A program made the translations under genes and the position numbers. DNA of 64,000 nt from Actinoplanes auranticolor (lineage in GTDB: Bacteria; Actinomycetota; Actinomycetes; Mycobacteriales; Micromonosporaceae): the NCBI RefSeq assembly GCF_018332655.1, contig NZ_BOQL01000066.1, positions 1 through 64,000 on the forward strand, read 5' to 3'. Positions 49,772-58,865 of the stretch are shown here, one piece after another. The notes beneath the pieces are model-generated. The model was not told the DNA's origin. It did no database searches and saw only the letters and a list, made by a program, of their open reading frames with translations. The stretch's first letter is position 1; each line of letters starts with the position of its first letter.

Positions 49772-51316
49772 ATGAAAGTGCACGTCATCGCTGCCGAGGC
49801 CGTCGAACCGGCGTACTCGGCGGGCCCGCTCCTGCTCATCGCGGCGGCCGCCGTCCTGCTGCTGCTGTTCCTCATCATCAAGCTGAAGCTGCACGCGTTC
49901 GTCGCCCTCATCCTGGTCAGCCTGCTCACCGCCCTGGCCGCCCGGGTGCCGCTCGGCGACATCGTCACCACGCTGACTTCCGGCTTCGGCTCGACCCTGG
50001 CCAGCGTCGCCCTGCTCGTCGGCCTGGGCGCGATGCTGGGCCGGCTGCTCGACTTCAGCGGCGGCGCGCAGGTGCTGGCCGACAGCCTGGTACGCCGCTT
50101 CGGCGAGAAACGCGCCCCGCTGGCCCTGGGCGTGGCCGCACTGCTGTTCGGCTTCCCGATCTTCTTCGACGCCGGCTTCGTCGTGTTCCTGCCGATCGTG
50201 TTCACCATCGCTCTGCGACTCGGCGGATCGATCCTGCTGTACGGCCTACCGGTGGCCGGTGCCTTCGCGGTCATGCACGCGTTCGTCCCGCCGCATCCGG
50301 GCCCGGTGGCGGCGGCCGAGCTCATCGGGGCCGACATCGGTCTCACCCTGGTGTTCGGTCTGCTGATCGGCCTGCCCACGTGGGTTCTCGGCGGCTATCT
50401 GTTCGGCACCTGGGCCGGACGGCGCTACAACCTGCCGGTACCCGAGGTCTTCGGCGGGGACGAGCCGGTGCGGTCGGTGCCGGCCGGCACCGCCCCGGAC
50501 GCCGATGTCGAGGCGGCAGACGGGCAACCGGGCACGGGCGGCGCGGCTGTGGCCGGCACTGCCCCCGGCGTGGCCGCTCCGTCGGGCGGCCCCGGCGGTG
50601 AAGCCGAAGCCGGGCACCGCGTCAACCCGCCGTCCTTCGCGACGGTCATCGCACTGCTGCTGCTCCCCCTCCTGCTCATCTTCTTCAACACCGGGCTCAG
50701 CACCCTGGCGACTGCCGGGACCATCGACGAGGACTCCACGATCGTCGGCGTGGCCAAGGTCATCGGCTCCACACCGGTCGCGCTCCTGATCACCGTGCTG
50801 GTCGCCATGTGGGTGCTCGGACGGCACCGCGGGGCGTCGGCGCAGAAGGTCGAATCGGTCGTCAACAGCGCCCTCGGACCGGTGTGTGCGGTCATCCTCA
50901 TCACCGGCGCCGGCGGGATGTTCGGTGGGGTGCTGCGGGCCAGCGGGATCGGCGAAGCACTGGCCGGCGTGCTGGAGGACACCGGGCTGCCGGTGATCGT
51001 CGCCGCGTTCGTCATCTCCGTCCTGCTGCGCGTCGCCCAGGGCTCGGCCACTGTCGCCCTGACCACCACCGCCGGCCTCATCGCGCCGGTCGTCGAGGCC
51101 ACCAACGGCCTGTCCGCGCCCGATTTGGCCCTGATCGTCATCGCCATCGCCGGCGGGGCCACCGTGCTCTCGCACGTCAACGACTCCGGCTTCTGGCTGG
51201 TCAGCAGGTTCTTCGGCATGGACGAGAAGACCACCCTCAAGACCTGGACGGTGATGGAGACGCTGCTCGGCACGATCGGCTTCGCTCTGGCCCTGGTGCT
51301 GAGCCTCATCCTCTGA
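49772..51316 (+). CDS. GntP-family gluconate/organic acid permease
   Basis: Membrane transporter of 514 residues with about 12 spans. GntP-family markers include LIIKLKLHAFVALILVSLLTALA, LGFPIFFDAGFVVFLPIVFTIALRLGG (as LLFGFPIFFDAGF), HAFVPPHPGPVAAAELIGADIG and the C-terminal HVNDSGFWLVSRFFGMDEKTTLKTWTVMET. A hydrophilic Ala/Gly-rich loop lies at about 228-285. No gluconate kinase or dehydratase lies nearby, so the substrate could be gluconate or another hydroxy acid. GAGGAGG precedes the ATG. Confidence 0.92.
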   Translation: MKVHVIAAEAVEPAYSAGPLLLIAAAAVLLLLFLIIKLKLHAFVALILVSLLTALAARVPLGDIVTTLTSGFGSTLASVALLVGLGAMLGRLLDFSGGAQVLADSLVRRFGEKRAPLALGVAALLFGFPIFFDAGFVVFLPIVFTIALRLGGSILLYGLPVAGAFAVMHAFVPPHPGPVAAAELIGADIGLTLVFGLLIGLPTWVLGGYLFGTWAGRRYNLPVPEVFGGDEPVRSVPAGTAPDADVEAADGQPGTGGAAVAGTAPGVAAPSGGPGGEAEAGHRVNPPSFATVIALLLLPLLLIFFNTGLSTLATAGTIDEDSTIVGVAKVIGSTPVALLITVLVAMWVLGRHRGASAQKVESVVNSALGPVCAVILITGAGGMFGGVLRASGIGEALAGVLEDTGLPVIVAAFVISVLLRVAQGSATVALTTTAGLIAPVVEATNGLSAPDLALIVIAIAGGATVLSHVNDSGFWLVSRFFGMDEKTTLKTWTVMETLLGTIGFALALVLSLIL

Positions 51317-51328
51317 ACCTGCGGGGTG

Positions 51329-51349
51329 GCCGGCCGGGACGCGGCCGGC
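51329..51349. terminator. Bidirectional hairpin between gntP and lacI genes
   Basis: GCCGGCC-GGGACGC-GGCCGGC forms a 7-bp G/C stem in the 33-base gap between two convergent genes. It is a likely shared terminator. Confidence 0.6.
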
Positions 51350-52351
51350 TCAGGCGGACTCGCGCCGGACGACCTGGACGATCCCGCTCAGCTCGCCCGG
51401 CGCGACCGGCCGGCCGTTGATCGCCGCCAGCACCGTCGTGGCCAGGTGGGCGGCCACCGCCGCCTGGTCGGTGGTCACCGTCGTCAGCGCGGGTACGGCC
51501 AGCCGCGCCGCCGGGATGTCGTCGACGCCGATGACCGCCAGGTCCGCCGGGGCGCGCAGGCCCACCCGGCGCATCCCGGCCAGCACCGCCATCGCGACGT
51601 CGTCGTTGTAGGCGCACACCGCCGTCACGCCCTCGTCGTGCCAGGCTTTCACGGCCGGTGCCGCCGCGTCGGCGTCCAGGGGCACGATGCGTACCGACGG
51701 CTCGGCCACTCCCCCGGCGGCGCAGGCGGTTCTGGTGCCCTCCAGGCGGGGCTCGGCGAAGATGCGCACCCGGTCGTCGTCGGGGTACGCGTACCCGATC
51801 ACGGTGTGCCCGGCCGCGATCAGGTGCTCGGCCTGGAGGCGGCCCACGCGCTGCTGCGGCACCTCCAGCTCCCGGCGCGGCGAGTCGCTGCGGCCGAGCA
51901 GGCCCACGACCAGTGCCACCCCGGCCGCGCGCATGGCGTTGATCTCGGCCGGGGTGAAGTCGGTGAACGCCAGCACCGCGGCCGGGGTGATCGCCTTCCA
52001 CAGGTCCGCGATCGGGCGGTCGGCCTGGCTGCCCGGGTGCGCCACGAACGTCAGGCCGCTGCGGGCCAGCTCGGTGGAGAGGTTGCCGAGCAGCGTGCCG
52101 ACCTCGGGCCCGATCGGCCAGTCCGGCAGCAGGCACAGCACGACGTCGGAACGGCCGGTGCGCAGCGCGCGGGCGGCCGCGGACGGTGCGTAACCCAGGC
52201 TGGTCGCCGCCTCGATCACCCGGCTGCGGGTGCCCGCCGAGATGGTCTGGTGCGGGGTGTCGTTGAGCACGTAGCTGACGGTGGCCCGGGAGACCCCGGC
52301 CCGCTTCGCGACGTCGGCGCTGGTCACCCGGCGCGTCGTGCTGTCTGTCAT
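51350..52351 (-). CDS. LacI-family transcriptional regulator
   Basis: Intact LacI repressor of 333 residues. The helix-turn-helix and hinge are VTSADVAKRAGVSRATVSYVLNDTPHQTISAGTRSRVIEAATSLGYAPSAAARALRTGRS. The two-lobed ligand domain follows, ending AVCAYNDDVAMAVLAGMRRVGLRAPADLAVIGVDDIPAARLAVPALTTV. The ATG with AGAGG upstream is preferred to a GTG three codons earlier. It diverges from the GH3 glucosidase gene and probably represses it until an oligosaccharide is present. Confidence 0.92.
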   Translation of the reverse strand: MTDSTTRRVTSADVAKRAGVSRATVSYVLNDTPHQTISAGTRSRVIEAATSLGYAPSAAARALRTGRSDVVLCLLPDWPIGPEVGTLLGNLSTELARSGLTFVAHPGSQADRPIADLWKAITPAAVLAFTDFTPAEINAMRAAGVALVVGLLGRSDSPRRELEVPQQRVGRLQAEHLIAAGHTVIGYAYPDDDRVRIFAEPRLEGTRTACAAGGVAEPSVRIVPLDADAAAPAVKAWHDEGVTAVCAYNDDVAMAVLAGMRRVGLRAPADLAVIGVDDIPAARLAVPALTTVTTDQAAVAAHLATTVLAAINGRPVAPGELSGIVQVVRRESA

Positions 52352-52394
52352 AACGGACACCTCTTGCCGTGCGCGGCCGCTGCCGTTTACGTTA

Positions 52395-52421
52395 CTGACA
52401 CGAGCAAGTTACACGTGTCAG
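52395..52421. promoter_or_regulatory. Candidate LacI operator before the GH3 gene
   Basis: CTGACACG and CGTGTCAG form 8-bp inverted arms 11 bases apart, with the internal palindrome ACACGTGT overlapping the right arm. They lie in the 93-base divergent promoter between the repressor and glucosidase genes. Confidence 0.55.
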
Positions 52422-52444
52422 CTCCCCCTGGCGAAGAGGCTTCC

Positions 52445-54868
52445 ATGACGACAGCACCCGTGTCCGAGCACGCCGCGCTCCTCGAGACCCTGGATCTGCC
52501 GGCCAAGGTCGCGCTGCTCACCGGCGCCACCTCGTTCACGCTGGCCGCCGAGCCCGCGATCGGTCTCGGCGAGGTGCGGCTGTCCGACGGCCCCACCGGG
52601 GTACGCGGGCTGAAGTTCAGCGGCGGCCGGGTCGTCGCCCTCTTCCCGAACGCCACCCTGCTGGCCTCCTCCTGGGACGAGAACGCGCTGGAGGAGACCG
52701 GGCGGCTGCTCGCCGAGGAGGCGCTCGCCCAGCAGATCCACGTCGTGCTCGGCCCGACCATCAACCTGCACCGTACCCCGCTGGGCGGCCGGCTCTTCGA
52801 GGCGTACTCCGAGGATCCGCTGCTGACCGGCCGGCTGGCGGCCGCGTACGTGCGCGGCATGCAGGCGCTCGGCGTCGGCGCCACCCTCAAGCACCTGGTG
52901 GCCAACGAGAGCGAGACCGACCGCAACACAGTGGACAGTGTCGTCGACGAGGCGACGCTGCGCGAGCTGTACCTGCTGCCGTTCGAGATCGCCGTCGCCG
53001 ACGCGGACGCCTGGTCGATGATGGCCGCCTACAACGACGTCAACGGCCTGGCCGCCACCGAGCAGACCCACGTCAACAACGAGATCGTCAAGGGCGAGTG
53101 GGGCTACCGCGGCCTGATCATGTCCGACTGGTTCGCCACCCGCAGCGCCGGCCCGGCCGCCAACGGCGGCCTCGACCTGGTGATGCCCGGCCCGCGCGGC
53201 CCGTGGGGCGACGCGCTGGTGGCCGCCGTACGCGCCGGCGAGGTCGACGAAGCGGTGATCGACGACCACCTGAGCCGGCTGCTGCTGCTCGCCGAGCGCG
53301 TCGGCGCCCTGGGCACCCCGCGTGACTACCCGGCCGGCCTGCCCGCACCGGACAGCGCGACCCGCAAGGAGCAGCTGACCCGGCTCGCCGCGCGCGGCAT
53401 GACCGTGCTCAGCAACGACAACGCCGTGCTGCCGCTGGAGCCGGCGCAGACCGTGGCGTTGATCGGCCGGCACGCCGTGGAGACCATCGACATGGGTGGT
53501 GGTTCGGCCCAGGTTAATCCGCCGTACCAGGTAACCGTGGCCGAGGGCCTGAGCACCCGGCTCGGCGACCGGATCACCGTGGTCGACGGCGTCGAGGTCC
53601 GCACCAGGCCGGTGCCGGCCCGCGGCGGCTTCCTGGTCGACCCGGTCACCGGCGAGCCCGGCATCCGGGTCACCCTGCTCGACGCGGACGGCAACGAGCT
53701 CGAGCAACGGCACGCGGCCGGCGCCACCACCATGGTCGGCATGGACGACGACTTCACCGGCACCGTCGCCACCGCGGTCCTGCACGGCCGGATCACCCGG
53801 CCCGGCCGGGTCGAGCTCGGCGTGCTCGGCGTCGGTGACTGGTGGATCCGGGTCGGCGACACCGAGTCGCGTCCGCAGCTGCGCGTCTCCGGCAAGGGCT
53901 TCGGCGAAGAGGTGCTCACCCCACCACTGCACACCCAGCTGTACGACGTCGGCGCGGGCGAGCTGCTGGAGGCGACCGTCACTCTGCTCAACGGCGACCA
54001 GTTCGCCGGGGCCGGGCTGTTCGGGCTCATCGGCCACCAGGCCTCCCGGGAGACCGTCGACGTGATCGACGACGCGGTCCGGGCGGCCGCCGCGGCCGAC
54101 GTGGCGGTGGTCGTGGTCGGCCTCACCGAGGAGCAGGAGACCGAGGCGGTCGACAAGAGCACCCTACAGCTGCCGGGTGCGCAGGACGCCCTGATCGAGG
54201 CGGTGGCCGGCGCGGCCCGCCGTACCGTCGTGGTGGTCAACGCGGCCACGCCGGTGATCATGCCGTGGCTGTCGCGGGTCGACGCCGTGCTCTGGGCGGG
54301 CCTGCCCGGCCAGGAGGGCGGCCACGCGGTCGCGGCGGCGCTGCTCGGCGACATCGAGCCGGCGGGCCGGCTCGTCACCAGCTTCCCGGCCGCCGACGGC
54401 ACGTCACCCGCGTGGTCGGTCACCCCCGTCGACGGCAAGCTGGAGTACGCCGAGGGCCGGTTCATCGGCTACCGCGGCCACTTCGCGGGCCGGGCCCCGG
54501 CCGCCCCGGCGTTCTGGCTGGGCCACGGCCTGGGCTACAGCACCTGGGAGTACGCGGACGCCCGGCTGATCTCCGGCGACGCCCCGGCAGTGACCGTGAC
54601 GGTGACCAACACGGGGGCGCGCGACAGCCGCGAGGTCGTGCAGGTCTACTTCCAGCCGGCCGGTCCCGACGAGCCGGTGCGCCTGGTGGGCTGGCAGGGC
54701 GTCGACGTGCCGGCGGGTGGCTCCATCCGGGTGACGATCGCGCCGGACGCCCGGATGTGGCGCCGCTGGGACACTGCGGCGGGAGCGTGGGGCCAGGTCG
54801 GCCCGGGCGGCGAGCTGCTGATCGCCCGGGGTCTCGGCGACATCCGGGCCACCGTCGCGCTGCCGTGA
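52445..54868 (+). CDS. Glycoside hydrolase family 3 beta-glucosidase-like enzyme
   Basis: Cytoplasmic GH3 enzyme of 807 residues without a signal peptide. The N-terminal barrel shows VRLSDGPTGVRG, TLKHLVANESETDRNTVDSVVDEATLRELYLLPFE and the nucleophile Asp228 in YRGLIMSDWFATRS. The second alpha/beta domain includes VLSNDNAVLPLEP and VVVVGLTEEQETEAVDKSTLQLPG. A PA14-like insertion lies between (about 390-510), and a fibronectin III-like C-terminal domain ends the protein. This four-part layout is typical of intracellular beta-glucosidases. Control by the adjacent LacI protein is likely. Confidence 0.93.
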   Translation: MTTAPVSEHAALLETLDLPAKVALLTGATSFTLAAEPAIGLGEVRLSDGPTGVRGLKFSGGRVVALFPNATLLASSWDENALEETGRLLAEEALAQQIHVVLGPTINLHRTPLGGRLFEAYSEDPLLTGRLAAAYVRGMQALGVGATLKHLVANESETDRNTVDSVVDEATLRELYLLPFEIAVADADAWSMMAAYNDVNGLAATEQTHVNNEIVKGEWGYRGLIMSDWFATRSAGPAANGGLDLVMPGPRGPWGDALVAAVRAGEVDEAVIDDHLSRLLLLAERVGALGTPRDYPAGLPAPDSATRKEQLTRLAARGMTVLSNDNAVLPLEPAQTVALIGRHAVETIDMGGGSAQVNPPYQVTVAEGLSTRLGDRITVVDGVEVRTRPVPARGGFLVDPVTGEPGIRVTLLDADGNELEQRHAAGATTMVGMDDDFTGTVATAVLHGRITRPGRVELGVLGVGDWWIRVGDTESRPQLRVSGKGFGEEVLTPPLHTQLYDVGAGELLEATVTLLNGDQFAGAGLFGLIGHQASRETVDVIDDAVRAAAAADVAVVVVGLTEEQETEAVDKSTLQLPGAQDALIEAVAGAARRTVVVVNAATPVIMPWLSRVDAVLWAGLPGQEGGHAVAAALLGDIEPAGRLVTSFPAADGTSPAWSVTPVDGKLEYAEGRFIGYRGHFAGRAPAAPAFWLGHGLGYSTWEYADARLISGDAPAVTVTVTNTGARDSREVVQVYFQPAGPDEPVRLVGWQGVDVPAGGSIRVTIAPDARMWRRWDTAAGAWGQVGPGGELLIARGLGDIRATVALP

Positions 54869-54897
54869 ACCTGCGGTTCACCTGAACCGCAGGTTCA
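54866..54897. terminator. Hairpin terminator after the GH3 gene
   Basis: TGAACCTGCGGTTCA and TGAACCGCAGGTTCA form perfect 15-bp arms separated by two bases, and the first three bases are the GH3 stop codon. Each arm is also nearly self-complementary. It is a strong terminator just before the YtrA-type operon. Confidence 0.85.
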
Positions 54898-54913
54898 TCG
54901 TCTTGACCGGCGG

Positions 54914-54949
54914 CTCACTGCTTTACTATCTTCCTAGTAAAGCAGTGAG
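54914..54949. promoter_or_regulatory. Operator palindrome of the YtrA-type GntR operon
   Basis: CTCACTGCTTTACTA-TCTTCC-TAGTAAAGCAGTGAG has perfect 15-bp arms. It overlaps the likely promoter (TTGACC at 54903 as -35 and TACTAT at 54924 as -10) and ends 9 bases before the regulator's GTG. This is the expected autoregulatory site of a YtrA-family repressor. Confidence 0.85.
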
Positions 54950-54958
54950 GGGCTAACC

Positions 54959-55354
54959 GTGTTCGTCTTCCGGCTCGACACCCACTCCGGCGTGCCGCCG
55001 TACCTGCAACTCGTCCAGCAGGTCCGGCAGGCGGTGCTGCTGGGCTTTCTCCAACCCGGTGACCGCCTCCCGCTCATCCGCGAGGTGGTCGAGGACCTGG
55101 CGATCAATCCGAACACCGTCGCCAAGGCGTACCGGCAGATGGAGCAGGAGAATCTGGTCACCGGCCGGCCCGGCCAGGGCACGTTCGTCGATGACCAGCA
55201 GTCGGCCGCGATGTCGGCATCGACGTACACGTCGCTGCGCCGCGGCCTGGCGACCTGGTTGCGCCGCGCCTACGCGGCCGGCCTCGACGAGCAGGCGGTC
55301 GACGCGCTCATCACTTCCGTCCACCAGCAGACGCGGAACGAGGAAGTGGCGTGA
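54959..55354 (+). CDS. GntR-family regulator, YtrA subfamily
   Basis: Short GntR protein of 131 residues: winged helix VPPYLQLVQQVRQAVLLGFLQPGDRLPLIREVVEDLAINPNTVAKAYRQMEQENLVTGRPGQGTFV and only a short C-terminal dimerisation tail, as in YtrA regulators that control ABC-transporter operons. The GTG start follows GAGGGG. The stop overlaps the ATPase gene as GTGA, so regulator and transporter form one operon under the palindrome upstream. Cell-wall-active compounds often induce such operons; that is family knowledge. Confidence 0.93.
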   Translation: MFVFRLDTHSGVPPYLQLVQQVRQAVLLGFLQPGDRLPLIREVVEDLAINPNTVAKAYRQMEQENLVTGRPGQGTFVDDQQSAAMSASTYTSLRRGLATWLRRAYAAGLDEQAVDALITSVHQQTRNEEVA

Positions 55355-56250
55355 CAGCGACCGGGTTCGCGCTGCGCACCGACGGTGTGGGTAAGCGGTA
55401 CCGCAAGGGCTGGGCGCTGCGCGACTGCACCCTCGCCCTGCCCGCGGGCGGCGTGATCGCCCTGGTCGGGCCGAACGGCGCGGGCAAGACCACGCTGCTG
55501 CGCCTGGTCGTCGGGTTGCTGGCCCCGAGCACCGGCACGGTGGAGGTCCTCGGCCACGACGTCACCGCCAGCACCCCGCAGACCCTGTCCCGGATCGGGT
55601 TCCTGGCCCAGGACCACCCGCTGTACAAGCGTTTCACCGTCGCCGAGATGCTCCGCTTCGGCCGGGCCTGCAACCTGCGGTTCGACCAGGGACTGGCCGA
55701 GCGCCGGCTGGCGAAGCTGGGCATCCCGCTCGGCCGCCGGGCCGGTGCGCTCTCCGGCGGGCAGCAGGCCCAGGTCGCGTTGGCCCTGGCCCTGGCCAAG
55801 CGGCCGGACCTGCTCGTCCTCGACGAGCCGGTGGCCAGCCTCGACCCGCTCGCCCGGCGCGAGTTCCTGCAGGTCCTCATGGGCGCCGTGGCCGAGGACG
55901 GGGTGACCGTCCTGTTCTCCTCCCACGTCGTGCACGAGCTGGAACGCGTCTGCGACCACCTGGTCGTGCTCAACGACGGCCGGGTCACGCTCACCGGTGA
56001 CATCGACACCCTTCTCACCGAGCACCGGCTGCTCGTCGGCCCGCGCACGGCCACCGACCTCGACCGGGCCGGCGCCGTCGTGGAGGCCGTCCACAGCGAC
56101 CGGCACACGACCCTGCTGGTACGCGACGGCGCGCTCCCGGCCGCGCCGGGGTGGCAGGCCCAGCCGGTCGCGCTGGAGGACCTGGTGCTGGCGTACCTGC
56201 GCCGGCCGTCCGAGCCGAGCGCCGCGGCGTCGTCGGGGGTGGCTTCGTGA
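55351..56250 (+). CDS. ABC transporter ATP-binding protein (YtrB-like)
   Basis: ATPase of 299 residues with Walker A GPNGAGKTT (40-48), signature LSGGQQAQVALALALA, Walker B LLVLDEPVASLDPLARRE and H-loop VTVLFSSHVVHELERVCDH. It is co-translated with both neighbours (GTGA overlaps at each end). It resembles the ATPases of bacteriocin- or cell-wall-antibiotic-linked exporters controlled by YtrA regulators. Confidence 0.92.
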   Translation: MTATGFALRTDGVGKRYRKGWALRDCTLALPAGGVIALVGPNGAGKTTLLRLVVGLLAPSTGTVEVLGHDVTASTPQTLSRIGFLAQDHPLYKRFTVAEMLRFGRACNLRFDQGLAERRLAKLGIPLGRRAGALSGGQQAQVALALALAKRPDLLVLDEPVASLDPLARREFLQVLMGAVAEDGVTVLFSSHVVHELERVCDHLVVLNDGRVTLTGDIDTLLTEHRLLVGPRTATDLDRAGAVVEAVHSDRHTTLLVRDGALPAAPGWQAQPVALEDLVLAYLRRPSEPSAAASSGVAS

Positions 56251-57224
56251 CGTGGTTGATCTGGCGTCAGCACCGCACCGAGGTCTGCGTCCTGGGTCTG
56301 CTGGTCGGCCTGTTCGGCGTCGCCCTGCTCGTGCTCGGGATGCAGGCCCACGACCTGTTCCCCGGCGGTCCGGCCCGGTGTGCGGGAGAGGCCGGCACCA
56401 GCGAGGACTGCGCGGCCTCCTTCCGCCGGCTCGACGACGGGTACGGGTTCGTCGAGAACCTCCTGGCGGCCTTCTATCTGGTCCCCGTCGTCATCGGTGC
56501 GTTCCTCGGTGCGCCGCTGCTCGCGCGCGAACTGGAGGAGGGCACCTGGCAGCTCGCCTGGACGCAGGCCGTGCCGCGGATGCGTTGGCTGGCGGCCAAG
56601 CTCGCGGCACTGGCCGGCGTCACGGTCACGCTCACCGTGATGTTCACCGCGGTGCTCACCTGGTTCCGTCAGCCGTTCGACGCGTGGGAAGGGCGGTTCC
56701 AGTACGACGCCTTCGACCTGGAGGGACTTGTCCCGGTGGCGTACGCGCTGTTCGCGTTCGCCGTCGCCACCGCCGCGGGGGCGATCCTGCGGCGCAGCCT
56801 GCCCGCGTTCGGCGTCGCGTTCGGGGCGTTCCTCGCCACCCGGATGGCGGTGGCGCTGGGGGCCCGTCCCGCGTACGCCACGCCGCTCACCACCATGGAG
56901 CCGGTCCCCGTCGGCGGCTCGAAGGACCAGGCGGGACACCGGCCCGTGACCGGCTTCGCCGACTGGATGATCGAACACGGCTACGCGGACGCCACCGGCC
57001 GCAGGCTGAGCTCTACCGAGTACTACGAGCTGGAGGACGCGGCCGACCGGGCCGGCGCCAACCTCAACCAGTTCCTGCACGCGCGGGGCATCCAGCAGTT
57101 CGGGGTCTACCACCCGGCCGACCGGTTCTGGACCTTCCAGCTCATCGAGGCGGCCCTGTTCATCGCCGTCGCGGCGGCCCTGATCGCTGTGGTGGTGTGG
57201 CGGGTACGGCGCCGCATGATCTAG
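56247..57224 (+). CDS. ABC transporter permease of the YtrA-type operon
   Basis: Membrane protein of 325 residues with six likely spans, including VCVLGLLVGLFGVALLVLGM near the start, a pair around LLAAFYLVPVVIGAFLGAPLLARELEEGTWQLAWTQAVPRMRW, and WTFQLIEAALFIAVAAALIAVVVW at the end. The stretch ARELEEGTWQLAWTQ is a common ABC-2 permease motif. A soluble extracytoplasmic loop of about 80 residues precedes the last span. The GTG start overlaps the ATPase stop. Confidence 0.85.
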   Translation: MTWLIWRQHRTEVCVLGLLVGLFGVALLVLGMQAHDLFPGGPARCAGEAGTSEDCAASFRRLDDGYGFVENLLAAFYLVPVVIGAFLGAPLLARELEEGTWQLAWTQAVPRMRWLAAKLAALAGVTVTLTVMFTAVLTWFRQPFDAWEGRFQYDAFDLEGLVPVAYALFAFAVATAAGAILRRSLPAFGVAFGAFLATRMAVALGARPAYATPLTTMEPVPVGGSKDQAGHRPVTGFADWMIEHGYADATGRRLSSTEYYELEDAADRAGANLNQFLHARGIQQFGVYHPADRFWTFQLIEAALFIAVAAALIAVVVWRVRRRMI

Positions 57225-57264
57225 TGCCCGGCCACGAACGTTCCGCATCCGGTCAGGCGGCGAC

Positions 57265-57489
57265 CGGGACCGGCCGCACGTGGTGCTGGCCGGCGCCGAG
57301 CTGCTCGCCCGCGCGGAGATCTACCGGGCCGAGGCCGAGGAGACGCTCCGCACGCAGATCCCCCGGGCCGACCGGCAGGCGGCCCGGGTCACACTGTCGG
57401 GCCTCGGCGCGGACGTGATCGCGACGGGCGCGGCGATGGAGGCTGAGGAATTCGACGGGACCGGCGCTGGTGGCGAGCTGCTCTACTGA
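57265..57489 (+). pseudogene. Probable ROK-family C-terminal fragment
   Basis: The frame reads VVLAGAELLARAEIYRAEAEETLRTQIPRADRQAARVTLSGLGADVIATGAAMEAEEFDG. This follows the closing pattern of ROK repressors and kinases: a glycine-rich strand, a helix, then LG-x-D-x-x-x-x-GAA. All upstream domains are missing and no ribosome-binding site precedes it. The assignment rests on a short pattern only. Confidence 0.5.
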
Positions 57490-57498
57490 GGCGGTCGC

Positions 57499-58065
57499 TC
57501 AGGAGGCGTTCCAGGTGTCGATGACCTGGTTGCCGTGCTCGAAGCCCAGTGTCGACAGGGTCGCCGTGCCCAGCTTGAGCAGGCCACCGCCGCTGGCCGG
57601 CAGGCCGATCCAGCGGGCGCCCGCCACCCGCAGCGAGTGGCCGTGGGCGATCAGCGCCACGTCGCCGGCGTCCAGGAACGTGCGGGCCCGGGCGAGCACC
57701 CGGTCCAGGCGTTCGCCGACCTCGGCCGGGGACTCGCCGCCGGGGGCGCCGTCGGTCCACAGCGACCACGCCGGCCTGGTCTCGTGGATCGTGGCGCTGG
57801 TGATCCCCTCGTACTCGCCGTAGTTCCATTCGGCGAGATCCTCGGTGGTCTCGGTGACCGCCAGGCCCGCCAGCTCGGCGGTGCGCAGGGCACGCTTGCG
57901 CGGGCTGGAGATCACTGCCGCGAAGCGGCGACCGGCCAGACGCTCACCGGCCACGCGGGCCTGCTGCTCCCCCGCTCCGGTCAGATCCAGATCCGTGTAC
58001 GAGGTGTGCTTGCCCACCGCACTCCACTCGGTCTGCCCGTGCCGGATGAGCACGATCTCCGCCAT
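57499..58065 (-). CDS. Histidine phosphatase (phosphoglycerate mutase-like) family protein
   Basis: Phosphatase of 188 residues with the catalytic RHG motif (8-10, IVLIRHGQTEWS), the second Arg in SSPRKRALRTAEL, the Glu of WNYGEYEGIT and the second His in VALIAHGHSLRVAGARWIGLP. The substrate could be a sugar phosphate or broad. AGGGGG precedes the ATG. About 185 bases with repeated GCACGGAC motifs but no gene separate it from the flavin operon. Confidence 0.9.
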   Translation of the reverse strand: MAEIVLIRHGQTEWSAVGKHTSYTDLDLTGAGEQQARVAGERLAGRRFAAVISSPRKRALRTAELAGLAVTETTEDLAEWNYGEYEGITSATIHETRPAWSLWTDGAPGGESPAEVGERLDRVLARARTFLDAGDVALIAHGHSLRVAGARWIGLPASGGGLLKLGTATLSTLGFEHGNQVIDTWNAS

Positions 58066-58250
58066 GACGCCCCCTGTTCGGTTCCGGTAGTTCTACCCCG
58101 CCCGCACCGCAACCATCCCGGGTTCCGGTACGCCGGGGTCCGTGCGCAGCACGGATCGGCCACGCACGGACCCGGCATTCGGCGGGAGCGACGGTCCGTA
58201 CCCCGCACGGACCTACGACATCCAGATCTTGATCGTGCTCTGACCCGGCC

Positions 58251-58865
58251 TCAGCCGCCGGCCAGCAGCTCCTCGAACGACGTGGTGAGGGCGAAGGGGT
58301 CCTGGACCGTCGCCGGATCGCGGCGCTCGACCTCGCGGGCGAGCTCGCCGGCCGCCCGGCCGATCCGGCCGCGCAGCTGGCCCTCGCTCTCGTCGCCGCC
58401 CCAGTCCTCGGACGCCGCGAAGACCGCCGTGGGGACCGGGACGGCCCGCAGGTAGACGAACATCGGCCGGACCGCGTGGTCGAGGGCCAGCGAGTGCCGG
58501 GCCGAGCCGCCGGTCGCCGCGATCAGCACCGGCTTGTCGGCCACCGCGTCCTGGCCCAGCACGTCGAAGAACGACTTGAACAGGCCGCTGTAGGACGCGT
58601 TGAAGATCGGGGTGACGGCGATCATCGCGTCGGCGCTCTCCACCGCGTCCAGGGCCCGCTTCAGCGGCGCCGGCGGGAAGCCGGTGAGCAGGTGGTTCAT
58701 CAGGTCGTGGGCCAGGTCGCGCAGCTCGATGACCTGGACCGTGAGCCCGACGCCGAGGCCGGCGGCGGCGTCCACCGCCGCCGCGGACAGCCGGTCCGCG
58801 AGCAGGCGGGTGGACGACGGCTGGCTCAGTCCCGCCGAGACGACGACGAGATTGCGCTGCTTCAT
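58251..58865 (-). CDS. CE1759-type NAD(P)H-dependent FMN reductase
   Basis: Flavin reductase of 204 residues with the flavodoxin-like start NLVVVSAGLSQPSSTRLLADRLS and the FMN loop VTPIFNASYSGLFKSFFDVLGQDAVADKPVLIAATGGSARHSLALDHAVRPMFVYLRA. It should supply reduced FMN to the monooxygenase encoded just upstream, whose stop it overlaps as ATGA. The pair matches the two-gene CE1758/CE1759 arrangement found in many actinobacteria. Confidence 0.9.
   Translation of the reverse strand: MKQRNLVVVSAGLSQPSSTRLLADRLSAAAVDAAAGLGVGLTVQVIELRDLAHDLMNHLLTGFPPAPLKRALDAVESADAMIAVTPIFNASYSGLFKSFFDVLGQDAVADKPVLIAATGGSARHSLALDHAVRPMFVYLRAVPVPTAVFAASEDWGGDESEGQLRGRIGRAAGELAREVERRDPATVQDPFALTTSFEELLAGG

Noticed and set aside
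58066..58250. Short plus-strand frame ending TYDIQILIVL
   Set aside because: No start or family is recognisable; the surrounding DNA is repeated GCACGGAC motifs without coding signal.
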